A model generated the notes under the pieces. That model saw nothing but the letters and a program-made list of their open reading frames with translations. It had not been told where the DNA came from and did not search any database. Shown piece after piece: positions 1-9,217 of a stretch of DNA of 64,000 bases. The stretch's first letter is position 1. Every line of letters begins with the position of its first letter. Where the stretch lies: NCBI RefSeq assembly GCF_004339465.1, contig NZ_SMFY01000002.1, positions 186,001 to 250,000 on the forward strand, read 5' to 3'. Origin of the DNA: Ancylobacter aquaticus (GTDB taxonomy: Bacteria; Pseudomonadota; Alphaproteobacteria; Rhizobiales; Xanthobacteraceae). The translations under genes were made by a program, and so were the position numbers.

Positions 1-987
1 GATCAGCGTGCGCCGCCGGCCCCAGCGGTCGGCCCACGGGCCGGACAGCATGGTGAAGATGCCGAAGAACACCACGCCAATGATCATCATCAGCACGAAG
101 GTCGTGTAGTCGTAGCCGAGCCCGGGCAGGGCGGCGCCGGTGCCGGCGCGGCCATAGCTGAGCGAGAAGGTCGTCATCAGGTAGAACAGCACATAGGTCG
201 CCAGCATGTAGAAGGTGCCGAGCACCAGCTGGCGCCTATGGGTGCGGAACACCGAGGCCAGCGGCAGCTTGTGCACCTTGCCGTCCGACACCGTTTTCGT
301 GAAGGCCGTGCTTTCCACGAGATGGAGACGCACCCACAGGCCGACGGCCACCATGATGATGGAAAACAGGAAGGGAATGCGCCAGCCCCATTCAAGGAAG
401 GCGTCGGACGGGCGGGTCGGGTCTTCCGAGGGCAGGATCGCGGCGATGAGGAGGAACAGGCCGTTGGCGAGAATAAAGCCCAACGGCGCGCCGAGTTGCG
501 GGAAGGTGCCATAGACAGCGCGTTTGCCGGGCGGGGCGTTCTCGGTCGCCACCAGCGCCGCGCCGCTCCATTCGCCGCCGATGGCGAAACCCTGCGCAAG
601 GCGCATCACCACCAGAAGCGCCGGCGCCAGCCAGCCGACCTGATGGAACGTCGGCAGCAGGCCGATGAGGAAGGTGGCGACGCCCATGGTGAGCAAAGCG
701 CCGACCAGCGTTACCTTGCGCCCGCGCTTGTCGCCGAGATGGCCGAAGAAGATGGCGCCGAGCGGCCGGGCGACCATGGCCGCGCCGAAGATGGCGAAGG
801 AGGCCAGCAGCGCCGTCGTGTCATTGCCCGCCGGGAAGAACAGATGCGGGAACACCAGTACGGCGGCCGTGGCATACACGTAGAAATCGTAGAACTCGAT
901 GGTGGTGCCGATCAGGCTCGCCAGTATGACGCGCGAGCGGGGATTGGCGACGGCACCGGCATGCCCGGCGGCGAGGGTGGACGACAT
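1..987 (-). CDS. MFS metabolite:H+ symporter (MHS-type), 3' end outside the window
   Basis: The gene runs off the left edge: 329 codons from the ATG at 987 are present and the C-terminus is missing. The N-terminus reads MSSTLAAGHAGAVANPRSR and leads into TIEFYDFYVYATAA, the first-helix signature of the metabolite:H+ symporter branch (ShiA/ProP/KgtP-like). The loop-2/3 motif GHLGDKRGRK and a matching GPWADRWGRR at the truncated end are the MFS Gly-Asp-Arg-rich cytoplasmic loops. Several hydrophobic helices alternate between them. Proteins of this branch import organic acids or zwitterions by proton symport at the inner membrane. The substrate cannot be read from sequence. The amidohydrolase/ureohydrolase genes next door suggest an amide or guanidino compound, but this is inference only. 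Confidence 0.88.
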   Translation of the reverse strand, partial: MSSTLAAGHAGAVANPRSRVILASLIGTTIEFYDFYVYATAAVLVFPHLFFPAGNDTTALLASFAIFGAAMVARPLGAIFFGHLGDKRGRKVTLVGALLTMGVATFLIGLLPTFHQVGWLAPALLVVMRLAQGFAIGGEWSGAALVATENAPPGKRAVYGTFPQLGAPLGFILANGLFLLIAAILPSEDPTRPSDAFLEWGWRIPFLFSIIMVAVGLWVRLHLVESTAFTKTVSDGKVHKLPLASVFRTHRRQLVLGTFYMLATYVLFYLMTTFSLSYGRAGTGAALPGLGYDYTTFVLMMIIGVVFFGIFTMLSGPWADRWGRRRTLI

Positions 988-1136
988 GAAGGCGCTCCGC
1001 AACGGCAGCCGGATGCGCGCCCTCATGGCGCGGCCGGTTGGATGTCGGAGGCGGTTTTAAAGTATCGGGTCGGGAAAAGCAGCCGGGGGGCGCCGGATAT
1101 TCGTGCCGGCGGCATCCCCCGATCTGATGGCTGTGA

Positions 1137-1280
1137 TCAGCCCGGGGGATCGACCTTCACCCCTTCCGGCCCGACTTCGATCTGCAGCGAGTTCTGGTCC
1201 TGCTCATAGGCGCGATAGGCGAAGAATCCGGCCACGCAGGCGAGCACGATGACGGCGACGATCAGGACATTTCGATTCAT
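1137..1280 (-). CDS. small single-pass membrane protein, 47 aa
   Basis: A 47-residue product begins MNRNVLIVAVIVLACVAGFF, one membrane helix directly at the N-terminus, followed by a short charged tail ending VEGPGVKVDPPG-like (EVGPEGVKVDPPG). I chose the ATG at 1280 because the helix starts there; the open frame continues upstream into low-complexity Arg/Gly sequence that looks non-coding. Short proteins with one helix and a small periplasmic tail are common in Hyphomicrobiales and have no known role. It lies alone between the transporter and the nitrilase gene, on the same strand as both. I do not recognise a family. Confidence 0.6.
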   Translation of the reverse strand: MNRNVLIVAVIVLACVAGFFAYRAYEQDQNSLQIEVGPEGVKVDPPG

Positions 1281-1391
1281 GGTTTTCCCCGTTTGCCTCG
1301 GCCCGCCGCCACGCGCGGAAAGCCGAGCGGTAACAGAACGCGGCACGGGCGGATCGAGTTCCGCCCGTTTCGGTGCGGCTGTCTGGCGCGT

Positions 1392-2192
1392 TCAGGGGAT
1401 CAGGCGACGATACACTTCGGGGCGTCGGTCGGGGACATGGGTGTTGATCGCCCGCGCCGCCTTCAGACGCGCGGGATCGAGATCGGCGAAGAGAAGTTCC
1501 TCGCCATCGCCTCCCAGCATCAGGTTGGTGCCATGGGGATCGCCGACGCAGCTCAGGCCCATATAGTCGAGTTCGCCCTCCACACCGCAGCGATTGGCGT
1601 AGGCGACGAAGAGTTCGTTCTCGAAGGCGCGCGCCGGCACGACGACATGCGAGACCGCGTCATAGGGCTTCATGTTGGCGGTTGGCACCAGCACGAGGTC
1701 GGCGCCCGCCAGCGCCAGCGCGCGCACGGCTTCGGGGAACTCCACGTCGTAGCAGATGAGCATGCCGACCCTGTAGCCCTCGAAGCTCGCAAGCTCTGCC
1801 GAGCCCTCGCCGGGCGCGAACATCGCCCGGTCGAGATCGCCGAACAGATGGGTCTTGCGGAAATTGAGCAGCGGCGCCCCATCCTTGCCGATGAGCAGGC
1901 AGGAATTGTAGATCGCGCCGCCATCGCCCAGCTCGGGATAGCCGTAGCAAAGCCCGACGCCAAGGGTGCGGGCAATCTCGCCGGCACGCCAGGCGCTGGG
2001 GCCATCGGCCGGCTCGGCTTTCGCCAGCGCTGCCTCGCGGCCGATATTGTAGCCGGTGAGAAACATCTCGGGCGCCAGCAGAAGGTCGGCGCCACCGGCC
2101 ACCGCCTTGGCCGCTGCCGCGTCGAGAAGGTCGAGATTGGCGGTGGGCTCGTTCGACGGGTCGCCCGCCGTCTGCAACAGGGCAAGGCGCAT
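1392..2192 (-). CDS. nitrilase-superfamily carbon-nitrogen hydrolase
   Basis: The 266-aa protein has the full Glu-Lys-Cys catalytic set of the nitrilase superfamily: Glu42 in LLLAPEMFLTGY, Lys112 in NFRKTHLFGDLD and Cys146 in MLICYDVEFPE. Length and spacing fit the cytosolic amidase branch (N-carbamoylputrescine amidase, omega-amidase, deaminated-glutathione amidase) rather than true nitrilases. Its ATG at 2192 shares a base with the stop codon of the ureohydrolase gene upstream (TGATG), so translation is probably coupled. That pairing suggests it hydrolyses an amide or carbamoyl product linked to guanidino or polyamine catabolism. The exact substrate is not decided by sequence. Confidence 0.85.
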   Translation of the reverse strand: MRLALLQTAGDPSNEPTANLDLLDAAAAKAVAGGADLLLAPEMFLTGYNIGREAALAKAEPADGPSAWRAGEIARTLGVGLCYGYPELGDGGAIYNSCLLIGKDGAPLLNFRKTHLFGDLDRAMFAPGEGSAELASFEGYRVGMLICYDVEFPEAVRALALAGADLVLVPTANMKPYDAVSHVVVPARAFENELFVAYANRCGVEGELDYMGLSCVGDPHGTNLMLGGDGEELLFADLDPARLKAARAINTHVPDRRPEVYRRLIP

Positions 2193-3247
2193 CAGGAGCC
2201 CTTCCGCGCCTTCAGCGCCGTCACCGACATGCAGAAGATTTCAAACAGAACCTGCGCTGCCGCATGCGGGGTGTTCGAGGTGGGATCATATTGCGGCGCG
2301 ACCTCCACCACGTCGCCGCCGATCACGTCGAGGCCGTTCAGTCCGCGCAGGATTTCCAGCACCTCCCGCGACGTGAGGCCGCCGATTTCCGGTGTGCCAG
2401 TGCCCGGCGCGAAGGCGGGGTCGAGGCTGTCGACGTCGAAGGAGACATAGACCGGCCCGTCGCCCAGCACCTGCTTCGCCTTGGCGATGATGGCGGGCAC
2501 GCCCATGCCGGTGACGTCCTCGGCATGGATCACCGTCATGCCGCTCTCATAGGAGAACTCCCAGAGGAATTCCGCTCCGCCGCGAATGCCAATCTGGATG
2601 GTGCGGGTGGGGTCGAGCACCCCGTCCAGCACGGCGTTGCGGAAGGGGCCGCCATGGTGAAACTTGGCGCCCTCATAGGTGCCCGACGTGTCGCAATGGG
2701 CGTCGATGTGCAGCATGCCGACCGGGCGCGTCTCGCCCACCGCCTTGAGGATCGAGCCGGTGATGGAATGATCGCCGCCGACCGAAAGCGGGATGACGCC
2801 GGCCGCGACGATCTTCTTGTAAAACGCCTCTATGTCCTCATGGCAGGAATCGAGGCTGAAGCGCGAGCGGAACGGCACGTCGCCGATATCTGCCACCTTG
2901 GCCTCGGCGGCCGGCACCATGCCCAGCACATGCTCATAGGGGCCGATGCGCTCGATGGCGCGCACCGCGCGTGGGCCGAGGCGGGCACCGGCGCGGTTGG
3001 TAACGCCAAGGTCCATCGGCACGCCGATCAGCGCCACGTCGAGCCCACCGAAATCGGCGCGTTCCTGCGCCTCCGGGCGATAGGGCGCATCCAGCAGCGT
3101 GGCGGCACCGGCCCATGGCCAGACGCGCTTTTCGCCATCCTTGAACTGCAGTTCGGCGACGCGCTTGAAGGTCTCGTCATAGACCACGCCGCCACCGACG
3201 CCGGCATATTTGGCCCGCAGCTTGTCGAGCTTTTCCTGATCGGACAT
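2192..3247 (-). CDS. speB: agmatinase/ureohydrolase-family enzyme
   Basis: A 351-aa member of the arginase/agmatinase family, which hydrolyses guanidino groups to urea and an amine using two metal ions. The metal-ligand motifs are all present: GGDHSITGS, HIDAHCDTSG and SFDVDSLDPAFAPGTGTPE. The first 60 residues (with WPWAGAATLLDAPYRP) form an N-terminal extension absent from short E. coli-type SpeB and typical of the longer bacterial guanidinobutyrase/guanidinopropionase/agmatinase group. The symbol speB therefore marks the family and not a proven substrate. The gene starts at 3247 and is coupled to the nitrilase-family gene through a one-base overlap. A polyamine-type ABC transporter lies 20 kb away on the same strand, which is consistent with amine turnover. 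Confidence 0.85.
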   Translation of the reverse strand: MSDQEKLDKLRAKYAGVGGGVVYDETFKRVAELQFKDGEKRVWPWAGAATLLDAPYRPEAQERADFGGLDVALIGVPMDLGVTNRAGARLGPRAVRAIERIGPYEHVLGMVPAAEAKVADIGDVPFRSRFSLDSCHEDIEAFYKKIVAAGVIPLSVGGDHSITGSILKAVGETRPVGMLHIDAHCDTSGTYEGAKFHHGGPFRNAVLDGVLDPTRTIQIGIRGGAEFLWEFSYESGMTVIHAEDVTGMGVPAIIAKAKQVLGDGPVYVSFDVDSLDPAFAPGTGTPEIGGLTSREVLEILRGLNGLDVIGGDVVEVAPQYDPTSNTPHAAAQVLFEIFCMSVTALKARKGS

Positions 3248-3369
3248 TCGCGCCTCTTTGTGAGCCTTTGGCTTCTGGAAGTCCGGTCAGGCTAGCCTGT
3301 GCCGGCCGGGCCGGGGAGGGGGCACGGGCCTTTCCCCTGCCGGTTGCCGCGAGGTGTGGCGCGGCGGGC

Positions 3370-4113
3370 TCAGCGGATGTTCAATAAGATGTCCGCCACC
3401 TCCTCCGGCGCACTCAAGAAGGGCGAATGTCCGGTGTCGAGTTGGTGGACCGTTGCCCCCGGCACCGCCGCCTGCATGTCCCGCTGCACGGCGAGCGGCA
3501 GGCCCCGGTCCTGCAAGCACTCGATATAGTGCCGGCGCAGTTTGCCGAAGCGGTGAGGCGTGATGGCGGAGACGGTGGCGAACGGCGCGTGCGGGGTGAC
3601 GCGCACGAGGTTGGGCAAAGCGCGGTCGATGTCGTGCTCGGTGCAATCGGAATAGAGCGAGCGGGCGATGAGGTCGCGGCGCGCGAGGTCGAGCCCCAGC
3701 CCTTCCTTGCCGAGGCGCAGCATGCCCTGCGTCTCCACGATGGCCGGGTCCTTGAGATAGCTCGGCGTCATGACGAAATCGCGGGCCGACTTGCCGTTCG
3801 GCGCCATGAAGCCGGTGAGGTAGACCAGCGCCTCGACGCGCTCGGGCATTTCCTCGCCCAGCCAGGTGCACGTCGCCCCGCCGACGGAATGGCCGACAAG
3901 AATGGCCTTGCCCTCGATCTCTTCCAGCGCCGCGCGCACCGGGGCGGCATAGATCGCGATGTCGGTGACGGCGGCGGTCGGCGTTGTGTCGAAGCCGTGG
4001 CTGGCGAGGTCGGGGGCGATCACCGCATGCCCGGCGGCGCCAAGCATGTTCGCCACCTTCTGAAAGCAGCCGCCCCAGTGCCAGGAGCCGTGGATGAGAA
4101 TGAAGGTGGCCAT
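3370..4113 (-). CDS. alpha/beta hydrolase, esterase of the plant-methylesterase/EstC-like type
   Basis: The 247-aa protein starts MATFILIHGSWHWGG and has the nucleophile elbow GHSVGGATC (Ser near residue 96), the early Asp-containing HGFDTTP segment and a late Asp/His pair in LDTGHSPFLSAPEEV. The HGSWHWG start and the short lid are typical of the compact hydrolases related to plant salicylate methylesterase/hydroxynitrile lyase and bacterial EstC/pyrethroid hydrolase. I chose the ATG at 4113 because the preceding in-frame residues do not resemble the family and the beta-strand begins at residue 3. It is transcribed away from eutB, with 178 bases between the two starts. Substrate unknown. Confidence 0.82.
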   Translation of the reverse strand: MATFILIHGSWHWGGCFQKVANMLGAAGHAVIAPDLASHGFDTTPTAAVTDIAIYAAPVRAALEEIEGKAILVGHSVGGATCTWLGEEMPERVEALVYLTGFMAPNGKSARDFVMTPSYLKDPAIVETQGMLRLGKEGLGLDLARRDLIARSLYSDCTEHDIDRALPNLVRVTPHAPFATVSAITPHRFGKLRRHYIECLQDRGLPLAVQRDMQAAVPGATVHQLDTGHSPFLSAPEEVADILLNIR

Positions 4114-4291
4114 GGCTTTTCCTCCGAAAACGCGTGGCGCGTGGTAGCGGCCGGCGCGGGCTACGTCCAGCGTGGCATGCCAGGGGCGGCAGGAGACCCC
4201 GACCGAAGTTGCGCTTTGCCCCTTCGCGGCGGCAGGGTACATTTTGACCATGGCGCCGCGTTGAGCAGTGGGCGCCCCAGGGACCGCACAC

Positions 4292-5680
4292 ATGGCCTAT
4301 CGCACCGTCGCCGGATCGCAGACTTACGCCTTCGCCGATCTGAAGGACCTGATGGCGAAGGCGACGCCGCTGCGCTCCGGCGACATGCTGGCCGGCATCG
4401 CCGCCGCCACGGCGGAAGAGAATGTCGCCGCCCGCATGTGCCTCGCCGACGTACCGCTCACCGCCTTCCTCAACGAGGCGCTGGTGCCCTATGAGGAAGA
4501 CGAGGTCACCCGGCTCATCATCGACACGCATGACGCGCTCGCCTTCCGCACCCTCTCGCACATGACGGTCGGCGATTTCCGCGACTTCCTGCTGTCCGGC
4601 ATCGCCACCAGCGAGGTTCTGGCCGCCATTGCGCCCGGCGTGACGCCGGAAATGGCGGCGGCGGTGTCCAAGCTGATGCGCAACCAGGACCTGATCGCCG
4701 TCGCCAGGAAGTGCCGGGTGGTGACGAAGTTCCGCAACACCATCGGCCTGCCCGGCACCATGGCGGTGCGGCTTCAGCCCAACCACCCTACCGACGACCC
4801 GGCGGGCGTCACCGCCTCGATCCTCGACGGGTTGCTTTATGGCTGCGGCGACGCGGTGATCGGCATCAACCCAGCATCCGACAGCGTCCCGGTGCTCAGC
4901 GAATTGCTGAAGCTGATCGACGGCATCATCCAGCGCTTCGACATTCCGACGCAGGCCTGCGTGCTCACCCATGTGACGACCGCCACCGAGGTGATCAATC
5001 GCGGCGTGCCGGTCGATCTGGTGTTCCAGTCGGTGGCCGGCACGGAAGGGGCGAACGCCTCCTTTGGCATCAGCCTCGCCACGCTGAAAGAGGGGCGCGA
5101 GGCGGCGCTGTCGCTCAACCGCGGCACGCTCGGCGACAACGTGATGTATTTCGAGACCGGGCAAGGCTCGGCACTCTCCGCCAACGCCCATCACGGCGTC
5201 GACCAGCAGACGCTGGAGGCGCGCGCCTATGCGGTATGCCGGCCGTTCAAGCCACTGCTGGTGAACACGGTCGTCGGATTCATCGGGCCGGAATATCTCT
5301 ATGACGGCAAGCAGATCATCCGCGCCGGACTTGAGGACCATTTCTGCGGCAAGCTGATGGGCGTGCCGCTCGGCTGCGACGTCTGCTACACCAACCACGC
5401 CGAGGCCGACCAGGACGACATGGACACGCTGATGACGCTGCTCGGCGCGGCGGGCGTCACCTACATCATGGGCATTCCCGGCTCCGACGATGTGATGCTG
5501 AACTACCAGTCCACCTCGTTCCACGACCAGCTCTACCTGCGCCAGGTGCTGGGCCTGAAGCGGGCGCCGGAATTCGAGGCGTGGCTGCAGCGCATGGGCA
5601 TCACCGAGCCGGACGGCAGCTTGAGGAAGCAGCACGGCACGCACCCGCTGCTGGCCGCCGCACCGGGGCTGGCGGCATGA
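4292..5680 (+). CDS. eutB: ethanolamine ammonia-lyase large subunit EutB
   Basis: The 462-aa protein aligns by eye along its whole length with enterobacterial EutB. Matching segments include [97 protein letters not shown] and [15 protein letters not shown]. With EutC and adenosylcobalamin it converts ethanolamine to acetaldehyde and ammonia in the cytosol. I prefer the ATG at 4292; a GTG eight codons upstream (4268) is also open. The stop overlaps the eutC start (ATGA). No eutA reactivase, permease or microcompartment genes are visible nearby, so this is the short, shell-less form of the pathway. Confidence 0.97.
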   Translation: MAYRTVAGSQTYAFADLKDLMAKATPLRSGDMLAGIAAATAEENVAARMCLADVPLTAFLNEALVPYEEDEVTRLIIDTHDALAFRTLSHMTVGDFRDFLLSGIATSEVLAAIAPGVTPEMAAAVSKLMRNQDLIAVARKCRVVTKFRNTIGLPGTMAVRLQPNHPTDDPAGVTASILDGLLYGCGDAVIGINPASDSVPVLSELLKLIDGIIQRFDIPTQACVLTHVTTATEVINRGVPVDLVFQSVAGTEGANASFGISLATLKEGREAALSLNRGTLGDNVMYFETGQGSALSANAHHGVDQQTLEARAYAVCRPFKPLLVNTVVGFIGPEYLYDGKQIIRAGLEDHFCGKLMGVPLGCDVCYTNHAEADQDDMDTLMTLLGAAGVTYIMGIPGSDDVMLNYQSTSFHDQLYLRQVLGLKRAPEFEAWLQRMGITEPDGSLRKQHGTHPLLAAAPGLAA

Positions 5681-6504
5681 GCGATCCGGCTGAGGATGGC
5701 GATCTTCCGGCAGATAAGGGGATCGGGAATGCGGTGATCGAGGATAGCTGGCGCCGGCTGGCCAGCATCACCCCGGCCCGCATCGCCCTGGGCCGGGCCG
5801 GCACCGGGCTTCCGACCCGCGAAGTGCTGCGGTTCGCTCTGGCGCATGCGCAGGCGCGCGATGCGGTTCATCTGCCCTTCGATTCCGCCCGCGTGGCGGC
5901 GGAGATTGCCGCGCTCGGCTTCGAGACCGTGGAGGTGAAATCTGCCGCCCCGGCGCGCGATTCCTATCTGCGCCGCCCCGATCTTGGCCGCCGGCTATCG
6001 GAGGAAAGCGTTGGATTGCTTGGCGAATTAGGCGGGGCGCCGGCAGATATCGCCATCGTGGTCGCCGATGGGCTGTCCTCCACCGCCATCCATGCGCAGG
6101 CGGTGCCGTTCCTTACCGCCTTCAAGGCGCGGATCGCCGAGGCGGGCTGGAGCGTCGGTCCGGTGTGCGTGGCGTCTCAGGCGCGTGTGGCTCTCGGTGA
6201 CGAGGTGGGCGAGCTACTGAAGGCGCAGGCCGTCATCGTCCTCATCGGCGAGCGGCCGGGCCTGTCCTCGCCGGACAGCCTCGGCCTTTACCTCACCTTC
6301 GCCCCCCGCGCCGGGCGCTCGGACGCCGAACGCAACTGCATCTCCAATGTGCGCGGTGAGGGCCTCTCGCACGACCACGCCGCCTTCAAGCTCTCCTGGC
6401 TGCTCAAGGAGGCGCTTGCGCGGCGGCTCACCGGCGTAGCGCTGAAGGACGAGAGCGACCTTTTGCTCATCGGCGGCCACCCGCCGCCCGCGCGGATCGG
6501 TTAG
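5677..6504 (+). CDS. eutC: ethanolamine ammonia-lyase small subunit EutC
   Basis: A 275-aa protein with family segments [85 protein letters not shown] and [18 protein letters not shown]. It forms the active lyase with EutB and carries most of the cobalamin-binding Rossmann-like domain. The ATG at 5677 overlaps the eutB stop by four bases, the normal coupling for this pair. The first 35 residues are acidic and poorly conserved in the family. After the stop at 6504 the strand changes, so eutBC appears to be a two-gene unit. Confidence 0.97.
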   Translation: MSDPAEDGDLPADKGIGNAVIEDSWRRLASITPARIALGRAGTGLPTREVLRFALAHAQARDAVHLPFDSARVAAEIAALGFETVEVKSAAPARDSYLRRPDLGRRLSEESVGLLGELGGAPADIAIVVADGLSSTAIHAQAVPFLTAFKARIAEAGWSVGPVCVASQARVALGDEVGELLKAQAVIVLIGERPGLSSPDSLGLYLTFAPRAGRSDAERNCISNVRGEGLSHDHAAFKLSWLLKEALARRLTGVALKDESDLLLIGGHPPPARIG

Positions 6505-6560
6505 GCGTATCGTTCAAGCCGTTACGGGTGGTCCCTCACAGCCGGAGTGAACGACCGGCG

Positions 6561-6944
6561 CTATTTCTTGCGGCCGAACTCGTCGTCGAGCCAGTTGTCG
6601 GCCAGCGTCATCCGCTTGAAAATGAAGGGCACGGCCCGCAGGCGATTCACTACCGGCCCCTTCTCCCAGACGTCGCCATGCTCGAAGCCCATCATGATGG
6701 TGTAACGCGGCAAGGTGAGGAAGGGCAGGCGCATCCGCTCCCACTTCACCACAACGAACTCCATGTGGAGCGAGGGCGCGGCTAGGTAATAGAAGCCTTC
6801 CGAGGGCGCGTATTTGGCCGAAAGCTTTGGCGCCACATCCGGCGTGCCGGAGCGGATGAGGGCCAGGTCCGCTTCCGTGAAGGGCAGGCGCGGGAGATCG
6901 CGGGCGATGGCCAGCATCTCGTTCGGGGTCATTCGGGTCGCCAT
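6561..6944 (-). CDS. conserved hypothetical protein, 127 aa
   Basis: A 127-residue protein without signal peptide or membrane helix. It begins MATRMTPNEMLAIARDLPRL and ends with a basic EFGRKK. Aromatic and charged segments such as GFYYLAAPSLHMEFVVVKWER and YTIMMGFEHGDVWEKGP suggest a small compact cytosolic fold. I do not recognise a family. The start at 6944 is preceded by a short AT-containing stretch, and the gene sits convergent to eutC with 56 bases between stops. Codon use looks like that of its neighbours, and the frame is free of shadow-type low complexity, so I treat it as a real gene of unknown function. Confidence 0.62.
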   Translation of the reverse strand: MATRMTPNEMLAIARDLPRLPFTEADLALIRSGTPDVAPKLSAKYAPSEGFYYLAAPSLHMEFVVVKWERMRLPFLTLPRYTIMMGFEHGDVWEKGPVVNRLRAVPFIFKRMTLADNWLDDEFGRKK

Positions 6945-7016
6945 GTCGCCTCATACAATGGGATGAGACGCCTATCTGCCGCAAAGCGGCGGCAGGGGGA
7001 AGACCTCGCGGCCGCG

Positions 7017-8045
7017 CTAATTGGCGCTGTCGCCTTCCTCATAGTGCTGCTCAGCCCCCTTATAGGGGTCGGCAAGGGCGGCGGTGGGCTCGCTGACAGG
7101 GATCTTGCCGCCCGAGGTCATCGCCGCCAGCTTCTGCGGGCCGGAGCGGCGCAGAATGTCGCGGAAGCTGGGATGCATGCCGCCATCGACATAGGTCGCG
7201 TTGGCGGGCGGGCGGGTTGCCGCCAGCATCGCGATGCTGTGCTCATCCTGCATCTGCTTGTTCGTCGCCGCCATCAGCGCGGCGTCGGGCAGGGGCATCG
7301 GGCAGGGCGCCAGCGGATCGGCCATGGGCTGCGCCGGCTGGGTGCCCGGCGTGAAGCTGTAGCGTCCTCCGCAGGCCGAGACATTAGGCGGCACGCGGGT
7401 GACGGCGAACAGGTCGGTGCCTTCCTTGAGGTTGCGCCAATAGGGCATGTTCGGGTTGGCGCGGTGCTCGGCCATGTTGCCGGGGGTCATGCGGAAGGGC
7501 AGGGATTGCACCTGGAAGCCCGGCTGGCCGCCGGCCAGTGCCTCGCGCGCCAGCGCATAGACCTCGCCCACGCCGTCATTGGTCATGGCGTAGCAGCCGG
7601 CCGACGTGCAGGCGCCATGCACCATCAGCGCGCTGCCGCTGTAGCCGAGCGCCCGCTCCAGCGCATTGGGATAGCCGAGATTGAAGGAGAGGTAGTATTG
7701 CGAGCGCGGGTTCAGCTGGCCACGGGAGATCGTGTAGAAGCCTTCCGGCGCCTGGCGATCGCCCTCGCGGGTCTTGGGACCGAGCTTGCCCGACCAGCGG
7801 CAGAGCGGGTAGGTCTTGAGCAGGGCGTAGCGGCCGGACGTGGTGCGCTTCCACACCTCCAGCTCGCTCTCCTGCTTGTAGATCCTCACCATGATCGGGT
7901 CGTCCGGGCTCATGCCCTTGGCGGCCATCTCCTGCATCAGCTTCTGCGGAATCGGGATCGAGCCGCGATCGTCGCCATCCATGGACGCGCAACCCGCAAG
8001 GAAGGCGGCGAGGCAGAACATCAAGACGGTGCGCAACAGGTTCAT
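7017..8045 (-). CDS. YafK-type L,D-transpeptidase lipoprotein
   Basis: The 342-aa product starts with a lipoprotein signal, FCLAAFLAGC with the lipobox Cys at residue 19, so it should be anchored in the envelope. The catalytic motif of the L,D-transpeptidase (YkuD/YafK) family is at residues 143-151: HGACTSAGC, giving His143 and catalytic Cys151. Upstream blocks MVRIYKQESELEVW, YPLCRWSGKLGPKTREGD and PEGFYTI belong to the YafK/ErfK-like subgroup. Enzymes of this group act on murein, either forming 3-3 cross-links or cutting lipoprotein-peptidoglycan links. The C-terminal 100 residues are Pro/Ala-rich and probably extended. Monocistronic; no partner nearby. Confidence 0.87.
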   Translation of the reverse strand: MNLLRTVLMFCLAAFLAGCASMDGDDRGSIPIPQKLMQEMAAKGMSPDDPIMVRIYKQESELEVWKRTTSGRYALLKTYPLCRWSGKLGPKTREGDRQAPEGFYTISRGQLNPRSQYYLSFNLGYPNALERALGYSGSALMVHGACTSAGCYAMTNDGVGEVYALAREALAGGQPGFQVQSLPFRMTPGNMAEHRANPNMPYWRNLKEGTDLFAVTRVPPNVSACGGRYSFTPGTQPAQPMADPLAPCPMPLPDAALMAATNKQMQDEHSIAMLAATRPPANATYVDGGMHPSFRDILRRSGPQKLAAMTSGGKIPVSEPTAALADPYKGAEQHYEEGDSAN

Positions 8046-8206
8046 GTCAGCTCGGCTAGCGTCGCAACAAGGCGGATCGACGGCAGACGCACGGCGAGGG
8101 GCGTTCTACCCCACCGGCCACCCCCGATTAATGCCGCCATGGTTTCCAGATCGTTAGGATGAACCGCCTTCGCGAGGCTGTGATCGGCAAACCCTGGCCT
8201 CGCGGC

Positions 8207-9208
8207 TCAGGCGGCGTGGCGGCACTCGACGGTGATGTGCTTGAGCTCATGCACGGGCGCTAGCCGGGCGCGGATGGCGTCGCAGGTCAGGCCGAACGGC
8301 GCCACCACGCTGATGATGGCCGCGTGCGAATCGGGGCCGATCCGCCAGACGTGAAGATCAGCAATGCGGACATCGCCGGGCCCCTCGACCACCTGCGTGA
8401 CCTCCCCGGCGAGCTGGATGTCGGTCTGGTCGAGCAAGACGGAGGACGTGTCGCGCATCAGGCTCCAGGCCCAGCGGGCGATGACAAGGCCGCCCACGAT
8501 ACCCATAACCGGGTCGAGCCACACCCAGCCGAGCAGGCCACCGGCGATGAGGGCGACAATGGCCAGAACCGAGGTCAGCGCATCGGCGAGCACATGCAGA
8601 TAGGCGCCGCGGAGGTTGTTGTCGCGGGCATGCGCGCCGCCCCGGTGCGCGTGGTCAGTGTGCGGGTGTTCGTGATCGTGGGATGGGTGGTCGTGAGCGT
8701 GGGGCGCATGAGCGTGGGGCTTGTGCTCATGTCCATGCCCGTGCGAATGGCCGCCGCCCAGCAGGAAGGCGCTGACCAGGTTGACCCCGAGGCCGAGCAC
8801 GGCCACCAGCGTGGCGTCGCCAAACGCCACCTCGACGGGGTCATACAGGCGCAGCACGGACTCGAACGCCATGACGACTGCCACGATGGCGAGTATGGCC
8901 GCCGAGGCGAAGCCGGCAAGGTCGCCCACCTTTCCCGTGCCGAAGCTGAACCGGGCGTCCCCGGCGTGCCGGCGGGCATAGCCATAGGCGAGAGCGGCGA
9001 TGCCGAGGGCGCCGGCATGGGTGGCCATGTGGAAACCATCGGCCAGCAGCGCCATCGAGCCGGTGTAGAAGCCGGCGGCGATCTCGCCAACCATCATGAC
9101 CGCCGTCAGGATCGCAACAAGAAGGGTGCGCCGCGAACTCTCGTCATGGCTGGCACTGAGGAACTGGTGCGGGTGCGTGAAGGCCTGCGTATCCGGCAGC
9201 GGGTTCAT
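8207..9208 (-). CDS. dmeF: cation diffusion facilitator, DmeF-like Co(II)/Ni(II) exporter
   Basis: The 333-aa inner-membrane protein has six predicted helices and the CDF metal site in two places: LLADGFHM (Asp57, His60) in helix 2 and HVLADAL (His205, Asp209) in helix 5. Between helices 4 and 5 is a very His-rich loop at about residues 154-193 (repeats of HSHGHGH, HAHAPHAHDH, HPHTDHAH), typical of DmeF. CDF proteins export divalent metals in exchange for protons. The gene follows a CsoR/RcnR-type regulator by only 9 bases. That pair is the known dmeRF arrangement for Co/Ni resistance in rhizobia, and the sensor's ligand set supports Co/Ni rather than Zn. Confidence 0.93.
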   Translation of the reverse strand: MNPLPDTQAFTHPHQFLSASHDESSRRTLLVAILTAVMMVGEIAAGFYTGSMALLADGFHMATHAGALGIAALAYGYARRHAGDARFSFGTGKVGDLAGFASAAILAIVAVVMAFESVLRLYDPVEVAFGDATLVAVLGLGVNLVSAFLLGGGHSHGHGHEHKPHAHAPHAHDHPSHDHEHPHTDHAHRGGAHARDNNLRGAYLHVLADALTSVLAIVALIAGGLLGWVWLDPVMGIVGGLVIARWAWSLMRDTSSVLLDQTDIQLAGEVTQVVEGPGDVRIADLHVWRIGPDSHAAIISVVAPFGLTCDAIRARLAPVHELKHITVECRHAA

Positions 9209-9217
9209 GATCGTGAC

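Noticed and set aside
3287-5644. A 785-aa open frame on the minus strand across eutB and the esterase gene
   Set aside because: It is antisense to eutB and out of frame with the esterase; the translation is Arg/His/Gly-rich without any family motif, as usual for GC-rich shadow frames.
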